A stretch of 43,618 nucleotides of DNA from Rhodospirillales bacterium (lineage in GTDB: Bacteria > Pseudomonadota > Alphaproteobacteria > Bin95): contig VMCJ01000082.1 of assembly GCA_008081395.1 (NCBI GenBank), forward strand, positions 1 to 43,618, in the 5' to 3' direction. The notes beneath the pieces were generated by a model. It had not been told where the DNA came from and searched no databases. It saw only the letters and a program-made list of their open reading frames with translations. The position numbers and the translations under genes are program-made. Of the stretch, positions 37,984 to 43,618 are shown one piece after another (position 1 is the first letter of the stretch; each line of letters starts with the position of its first letter).

Positions 37984-38960
37984 TTTTCAGATTTAGCTCT
38001 CTTGGTAGTGCTCTCAGAAGCTGTCGATTTGTCACTAGATTCCAACTTTGCGTTTCTTACAGTTTTAGTCTTCCCAGCAGTATGAAGATTAGGGTTCATT
38101 CCCGCATCAAGGTTGGGGAACATCAGAATACTCAATACTTTGCCTAGCGCTGCCTTAAGATCGTGTCGGCTGACAACCATATCTAACATGCCGTGTTCAA
38201 GGAGGTATTCAGCTCGTTGGAAGCCTTCAGGTAAGGTCTGTCCAATGGTCTCTTTGATTACACGTTGACCTGCAAACCCTATGCCTGCGCCAGGCTCAGC
38301 AATAGAAATATCTCCTAACATTGCGAAGGATGCAGATACACCACCAGTCGTTGGGTCGGTTAGCAAGGTTACATAGGGTAATTCTGCATCTTTAAGCAGT
38401 CCTAGGGCTGCAACAGTTCGCGGCATTTGCATGAGTGAGAGAATGCCTTCTTGCATTCTGGCCCCACCTGACGCTGTTATGGCAATGAAGGCAGCATTTC
38501 GCTTCACCGCTTCTCTGGCTGCTGCAACAAAACCTGCACCGACCGCCGCGCCCATGGACCCCCCCATGAACCCAAAATCGAGCACAGCAATAACAGCTGG
38601 CACTCCCTCTATCGTGCCGTAAGCCGCCTTGAGAGCGTCGTTTTCACCACTTTTTTGTTGAGCATCTTTTAGCCGGTCTGTGTAGCGCTTTTGATCTCGA
38701 AATTTTAAAGGATCTACGGGCGTTTCTGGCAAGCGTATGTTTTCGCGGCTGCCTTCATCTAATAGTAAAGAAAAGCGTCTATCTGCGCCTATTCGCATGT
38801 GATGGCTGCAGTTGGGACATACCATTGCAGCCAGTTCCAGATCCTTATGGAAAATCATCTGGGCACAATCAGGGCACTGACGCCACAGATCTGCTGGCGC
38901 GGGCGTTCGTCTGACAAGTTGTTGAATTTTTGGACGAACGTATTTGTCGAGCCAGCTCAT
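37980..38960 (-). CDS. accD: Acetyl-CoA carboxylase carboxyltransferase subunit beta
   Basis: Zn-ribbon CPDC...CPNC (LWRQCPDCAQMIFHKDLELAAMVCPNCSHHMRI), FMGGSMGAAVGAGF, SGGARMQEGILSLMQM. Confidence 0.97.
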   Translation of the reverse strand: MSWLDKYVRPKIQQLVRRTPAPADLWRQCPDCAQMIFHKDLELAAMVCPNCSHHMRIGADRRFSLLLDEGSRENIRLPETPVDPLKFRDQKRYTDRLKDAQQKSGENDALKAAYGTIEGVPAVIAVLDFGFMGGSMGAAVGAGFVAAAREAVKRNAAFIAITASGGARMQEGILSLMQMPRTVAALGLLKDAELPYVTLLTDPTTGGVSASFAMLGDISIAEPGAGIGFAGQRVIKETIGQTLPEGFQRAEYLLEHGMLDMVVSRHDLKAALGKVLSILMFPNLDAGMNPNLHTAGKTKTVRNAKLESSDKSTASESTTKRAKSEK

Positions 38961-39778
38961 GTGTTGATCCTCACTCCATCGGCAAGATTCTTCACCAAAT
39001 GAAGTACATCGTCCACCAGGCCTGGTAGGGCTTTACCATTATCGTCAAGATTTGCGGCTACTCTTTCCACCACGGCTGATCCTACTACCGCGGCATCTGC
39101 TGTCCGGGAAACGGCACTTGCCAATTCTGGTGTTCGGATACCGAACCCTACAGCAAGTGGTAGATCGGTATGCTTGCGAAGTCTTTCTGCAGCTAATTGA
39201 ATAGAATCAATTGTTGGTGATGTAGTTCCAGTTATTCCGGCAATCGATACGTAATAAATGAAGCCTGAGGCATGTTTTAAAACTTGAGGAAGACGCTTGT
39301 CGTCAGTCGTTGGAGCTATGAGACGAACGATGTCGATACCTGCATTTTGGACAGGTACGCGAAGCTCCTCTTCTTCTTCCGGTGGAAGGTCTACAGTAAT
39401 GAGGCCATCCACTCCACTCTCGGCAGCTGCTTTGGCGAATGTCTCACAGCCCATCGAATATATTGGGTTGAAATATCCCATCAAAACAATTGGAGTGTCG
39501 TTATTGGTTCTCCGAAAATCTCGGATAATTTCTAACGTCCCCTTTAATGTAGCTCCTGCCTTTAGGGCACGTTGCCCTGCAGCCTGAATTGATGGCCCGT
39601 CCGCAGCAGGGTCAGTGAAAGGAACACCAATTTCTATTATATCGGCTCCTGCTTCAGGCAGCCCCGCGAGGATCTTTTTGAATGTATTTGGATCCGGATC
39701 ACATGACGTGAGGAATGGAATAAATCCTCCGCGGCCCTGAGTTTTAAGCTCGGCAAACCGTTTTGAGAGCCGGCTCAT
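38957..39778 (-). CDS. trpA: Tryptophan synthase alpha subunit
   Basis: [54 protein letters not shown]. Confidence 0.97.
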   Translation of the reverse strand: MSRLSKRFAELKTQGRGGFIPFLTSCDPDPNTFKKILAGLPEAGADIIEIGVPFTDPAADGPSIQAAGQRALKAGATLKGTLEIIRDFRRTNNDTPIVLMGYFNPIYSMGCETFAKAAAESGVDGLITVDLPPEEEEELRVPVQNAGIDIVRLIAPTTDDKRLPQVLKHASGFIYYVSIAGITGTTSPTIDSIQLAAERLRKHTDLPLAVGFGIRTPELASAVSRTADAAVVGSAVVERVAANLDDNGKALPGLVDDVLHLVKNLADGVRINT

Positions 39779-40992
39779 ATTGGCATTCCTAAACGTTCAG
39801 CCACGGCAAAAACGTCCTTATCTCCTCGTCCACACATATTCATTACAACAAGTTTTTCTTTTGGCTGTTTTCCTGCCCATCGCAGAACAAAGGCTAAAGC
39901 GTGCGCTGGTTCAAGAGCCGGTATGATGCCCTCCAGTTTTGCGCAAGTTTGAAAAGCTTCTAGAGCTTCATCATCTGTAGCATTTACGTATTTAACGCGC
40001 CCTTGCTGGGCTAGCCATGAATGCTCTGGCCCTATCCCTGGGTAGTCTAAGCCAGCAGATATGGAGTGCGCTTCAACAATTTGCCCATCATCATCTTGCA
40101 ACAGATAAGTGCGGTTGCCATGGAGTACTCCTGGCGTTCCACCACCAATGGCTGCAGCATGCTCACCGGTATCCACACCTCGTCCAGCTGCTTCGACCCC
40201 AAACATCTCAACATCTTTATCGTCGAGGAAAGGGTGGAAGATACCTATGGCATTTGAACCCCCACCTATACAGGCGATCAGTGTATCAGGAAGACGACCT
40301 TCAGCAGCCATAATTTGTTCGCGCGTCTCGCGGCCAATTACGGATTGAAAATCTCTTACCATTTCAGGGTAAGGATGAGGGCCGGCAGCCGTTCCAATGA
40401 CGTAGTATGTGTCGTGCACGTGAGCCACCCAATCACGCAGCCCTTCGTTCATTGCATCTTTTAAGGTCTGTGAACCGGACGTTACTGGACGAACTTCCGC
40501 GCCAAGAAGTTTCATCCGTGCAACGTTAGGAGCCTGCCTCTCAACATCCGTAGCACCCATGTAGATCACGCAGGGAATGTCAAAGAGAGCACAGAAAGTT
40601 GCTGTTGCAACCCCGTGCTGGCCGGCTCCGGTTTCTGCAATAATACGGGTTTTACCCATGCGTTTAGCTAACAAAACCTGGCCCAGGACATTATTGGCCT
40701 TATGGCTTCCGGTATGGTTTAGCTCATCGCGTTTAAAATAAATTTTTGCTCCGCCGAGATGCTCGGTGAGTCGTTCGGCAAAGTACAGAGGACTTGGTCG
40801 GCCCACATAGTGCGCAAGGTAATAGTCCATAAGGCGCAAGAATTCAGGGTCCTTGCGCGCATCATGGTACGCCTGCTCCACCTCTAAGATAAGAGGCATT
40901 AAAGTTTCGGCAACATAGCGCCCACCGAAAAGGCCAAACCGGCCGGTTTCGTCCGGGCCAGCGCGAAAAGAATTTAGGCCGTCGGGGCTCAT
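39775..40992 (-). CDS. trpB: Tryptophan synthase beta subunit (start at internal ATG 40992 preferred over 41061)
   Basis: [72 protein letters not shown]. Confidence 0.97.
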   Translation of the reverse strand: MSPDGLNSFRAGPDETGRFGLFGGRYVAETLMPLILEVEQAYHDARKDPEFLRLMDYYLAHYVGRPSPLYFAERLTEHLGGAKIYFKRDELNHTGSHKANNVLGQVLLAKRMGKTRIIAETGAGQHGVATATFCALFDIPCVIYMGATDVERQAPNVARMKLLGAEVRPVTSGSQTLKDAMNEGLRDWVAHVHDTYYVIGTAAGPHPYPEMVRDFQSVIGRETREQIMAAEGRLPDTLIACIGGGSNAIGIFHPFLDDKDVEMFGVEAAGRGVDTGEHAAAIGGGTPGVLHGNRTYLLQDDDGQIVEAHSISAGLDYPGIGPEHSWLAQQGRVKYVNATDDEALEAFQTCAKLEGIIPALEPAHALAFVLRWAGKQPKEKLVVMNMCGRGDKDVFAVAERLGMPI

Positions 40993-41082
40993 CGTTTGAA
41001 TGGCTTTCAAGGTCTTGTGAAAATATGAAGGGACAATAGCGCCGAGAGCTAAGAAATCCAACTAATTTAGCTATTTATATTG

Positions 41083-41727
41083 TCAGGAATTCCGTGCGGC
41101 CCGGATAAAAGCTCGGATCATGTCTGGGTCTTTCACCCCACGCGAACTCTCAACCCCAGAGGAAACATCAACGGCGTTAGCTCCCGTCAGACGAATTGCT
41201 TCTTTTACATTATCTTGCGTTAGGCCACCTGAAAGCATCCAAGAGTTTGAAAGTTTCTGATTGGCTAGAAGGCTCCAGTCAAAGCTAATTGCATTGCCTC
41301 CCGGTAATGAATCGGGTTTCGATGGAGGTTTGGCGTCAAAAAGCAACATACCTGCTGATGTGCCCCATTTCAGAGAGCTATTTAGATCATCTGCGGTTGC
41401 TATTGGGATAGCCTTGATAATGGGTAGACCAAATTTGCGACGTATTTCGCTTGTCCGTTCAGGGGTCTCACTTCCGTGCAATTGAATTATGTCGAGCGGT
41501 ACTTTGGTTATAATTTCAGAAATTTCAAAATCAGTCGGATTAACCATCAAACCCACGCGTTTTGTTCGTCCTTCAGACGCTTTTGCCAGCTCATATGCGA
41601 TTTCCGTGGTTACAGCTCTTGGAGATGGTGGAAAAAAAACAAAACCTACATACGTTGCATCGCATTCTAGCGCTGCATCTAGGCCAGTAGGTTCGGAGAT
41701 CCCACAAATTTTAACTTCGATCTGCAT
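41083..41727 (-). CDS. trpF: Phosphoribosylanthranilate isomerase
   Basis: VKICGISEPTGLDAALECDATYVGFVFFPPSPRAV, IIQLHGSE, SGGLTQDNVKEAI, VDVSSGVESSRGVKDPDMI. Confidence 0.95.
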   Translation of the reverse strand: MQIEVKICGISEPTGLDAALECDATYVGFVFFPPSPRAVTTEIAYELAKASEGRTKRVGLMVNPTDFEISEIITKVPLDIIQLHGSETPERTSEIRRKFGLPIIKAIPIATADDLNSSLKWGTSAGMLLFDAKPPSKPDSLPGGNAISFDWSLLANQKLSNSWMLSGGLTQDNVKEAIRLTGANAVDVSSGVESSRGVKDPDMIRAFIRAARNS

Positions 41728-41755
41728 GCGGCCTCTGTTTTAGGTATTCATTTCT

Positions 41756-42103
41756 TTAGTTTGAGTTCGAATCTATTGCGGGAAGAATTTGGTGTTGTTG
41801 GGATTTCAGTTCGTCTTTCAGGCGTCCTACTTCTAAATCAGCATCACGAAGCTCACGACGGGCTTTTCGAAGTTCCTGGCGTGTTCGGCCAAACTTTATC
41901 CAAGCTCTTATCCAACCTAGCAGGAACCCCAATGCAATTGCTGTAAGGATTGGGAGGAACAACGGCATATCTATGCGCTCTTCTAGAGGCCATATGCCGA
42001 CACCTACTGTGTCTGTGTTTGCCATAGAAAAAAATACTGCGGCTACAAGAATGATCAGACGAATTAGAAAGCTAAGCGCGGGCATGATCATTGTCTCGTT
42101 CAA
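41756..42103 (-). CDS. LapA-family (lipopolysaccharide assembly protein A domain) small membrane protein
   Basis: 115 aa; LIILVAAVFFSMANTDTVGVGIWPLEERIDMPLFLPILTAIALGFLLGWI followed by a charged coiled-coil tail; adjacent to trpF. Confidence 0.82.
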   Translation of the reverse strand: MNETMIMPALSFLIRLIILVAAVFFSMANTDTVGVGIWPLEERIDMPLFLPILTAIALGFLLGWIRAWIKFGRTRQELRKARRELRDADLEVGRLKDELKSQQHQILPAIDSNSN

Positions 42104-42184
42104 ATGCCCACTAAAGTGGGGGATTGAGCCTGGGGTCTAAGAATAAGGTAAAGGACAAGATTTTGGAATTCTTAAGTCAGATCT

Positions 42185-43180
42185 TTAAAAGGTCTTAAAG
42201 ACATCTAACAAATCTTTCTCTGATGTCATCCCATGAGCCAAAGCTATCATTAAAAGTACTCTGGCCTTCTGCGGTGAAAGGTTGTCAGAAACCACCATTC
42301 CTTTTGGTCGAAGTCCATCAAAATGAACCACACGTCCGGAGAGAGAACGAGTTGCCTGCACGACTGCAATACCAGACTCTAAGGCTTCCCCTATTGCCTT
42401 ACGTTCTCCCGGAGTGGTCATGCCTGGGGCAAAACCAGCGACTATAATTCCCGATGGCTGTGATGCCATGAGGCCACGTATTTGAGCCCCGTCTGAGCCC
42501 GCATAACTTATTGCGATATCAACCCTAGGCAGATCAGAATTAACAGAAAATGGAGTATTTGGCGCATGAGCACGGATTGGACGTCGATAGATGGCTACTT
42601 CATCAGCATCCGCATGCCCCAGAAGACCAAAATCAGGTGTATGAAACGTTTGCAGTCGGAAGGTAGATGTTTTTGTAACTTCTCGAGCAGCATGTATTTC
42701 GTCATTTAGGCATACTAGGACCCCTAAACCTCGAGCTTGAGGTGCCGCGGCTACCCTTGCCCCATTGACGAGGTTAAGAAATGCGTCTGTTGAAAGTCCG
42801 GTAGGTGGTCTCTGTGCCCCTACGAGTACGACGGTCTTTTCAGTTTTTAGTACTAGGTTCAGAAAGTATGCTGTTTCTTCAAGAGTAGCAGTGCCGTGAG
42901 TTACCACAGCGCCAACCAAATCTGGGTCGGCAGATAAGATGTTGTCGATATGCTGGGCAAGATCAGGCCAATCGGCTGGCCCCATGGAAGTCGAGTGGAC
43001 TTGTCTGAAAGGGGCTTCACTTATATCCGCAACTTCCCTTAGAACTGGGTTCATTCTAAGCAGCTCGTCTAGCGGATATACCCGCTTAGTTCGACTGTAG
43101 GCTATGAGATCAAGTGGATCGGTTCCGTGTGACGCAATCGTTCCACCTGTCCCAATGAATGCTACCTTAGGCTTGCGCAT
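42185..43180 (-). CDS. L-asparaginase family protein
   Basis: VAFIGTGGTIASHG and GAVVTHGTATLEETAYFLNLVLKTEKTVVLVGAQRPP match asparaginase active-site signatures. Confidence 0.92.
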   Translation of the reverse strand: MRKPKVAFIGTGGTIASHGTDPLDLIAYSRTKRVYPLDELLRMNPVLREVADISEAPFRQVHSTSMGPADWPDLAQHIDNILSADPDLVGAVVTHGTATLEETAYFLNLVLKTEKTVVLVGAQRPPTGLSTDAFLNLVNGARVAAAPQARGLGVLVCLNDEIHAAREVTKTSTFRLQTFHTPDFGLLGHADADEVAIYRRPIRAHAPNTPFSVNSDLPRVDIAISYAGSDGAQIRGLMASQPSGIIVAGFAPGMTTPGERKAIGEALESGIAVVQATRSLSGRVVHFDGLRPKGMVVSDNLSPQKARVLLMIALAHGMTSEKDLLDVFKTF

Positions 43181-43183
43181 GCG

Positions 43184-43618
43184 CTAAGCCGCAGCTTCCG
43201 CAATCACGCGCATGGCTTCTTTTGATGCTCCACCAAGTAGAATTGCCCCGACAGCGCCTGAGTTTGAAGCTTCTTTCCATACTTGAATACGGTCCTTGAT
43301 ACGATCCGGAGGACCTACCAAGCATAGTTCGTCGACTAGAGCGTCCGGAACAGCAGCCATTGCTTCTTTCCGTCGGCCACCCAGGAACGCATCCTGAATT
43401 TCAGATGCAGCGTCTGCGTAGCCGAGGCGCTTTGCGTAATCATTGTAAAAGTTTTTTTCTCGAGCTCCCATTCCACCAATATATAGCGCTAATTCAGGTC
43501 GAATTTTATCTCGACAAGCAGCAACATCATCACCCATAGCGACACGCACATATGGACAGATATCGAAATCAGCCAAGGTTTTTCCATTATTTGCTTTGGA
43601 TATTCCCTCTAAAACTGG
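43184..43618 (-). CDS. C-terminal part of an LLM-class flavin-dependent oxidoreductase; gene continues beyond the window
   Basis: The frame stays open to the window edge (my translation: PVLEGISKANNGKTLADFDICPYVRVAMGDD...). LCLVGPPDRIKDRIQVWKEAS resembles LLM C-termini. The TTG start at 43576 in the ORF track is probably artefactual. Confidence 0.75.
   Translation of the reverse strand, partial: PVLEGISKANNGKTLADFDICPYVRVAMGDDVAACRDKIRPELALYIGGMGAREKNFYNDYAKRLGYADAASEIQDAFLGGRRKEAMAAVPDALVDELCLVGPPDRIKDRIQVWKEASNSGAVGAILLGGASKEAMRVIAEAAA

Noticed and set aside
42107-42120. CCCAC-TAAA-GTGGG hairpin between asparaginase and lapA genes
   Set aside because: Only a 5-bp stem, no U-tract; insufficient for a terminator call.

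Overview
This 43.6 kb window is gene-dense and looks like a chromosomal segment of an alphaproteobacterium (inferred from gene content and order; no 16S is present). About 38 protein-coding genes are supported. They include a core set (pgk, lolA, ftsK, glnK-amtB, a UbiH-family hydroxylase, fur, a thioredoxin-TPR protein, a LON-domain protein, xth, and lapA-trpF-trpB-trpA-accD-folC). Between these lie catabolic modules: Baeyer-Villiger monooxygenase/SDR/hydratase/acyl-CoA dehydrogenase; USP-AllA-DmlA-MaoC; HyuAB; GcdH/CoA-transferase/crotonase; and MFS/TauD/VOC. I see no rRNA, tRNA, CRISPR array, transposase, integrase, prophage or recognisable defence system. The strongest non-coding signal is a near-consensus sigma-54 promoter upstream of glnK-amtB, with a tandem near-repeat further upstream. 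The most notable protein observations are an SDR with Phe in place of the catalytic Tyr, an acyl-CoA dehydrogenase resembling the non-catalytic (PimD-type) subunit with no partner nearby, and two crotonase-fold proteins lacking the canonical enoyl-CoA hydratase glutamates. I found no clear-cut new biological system; the candidates below are testable leads.
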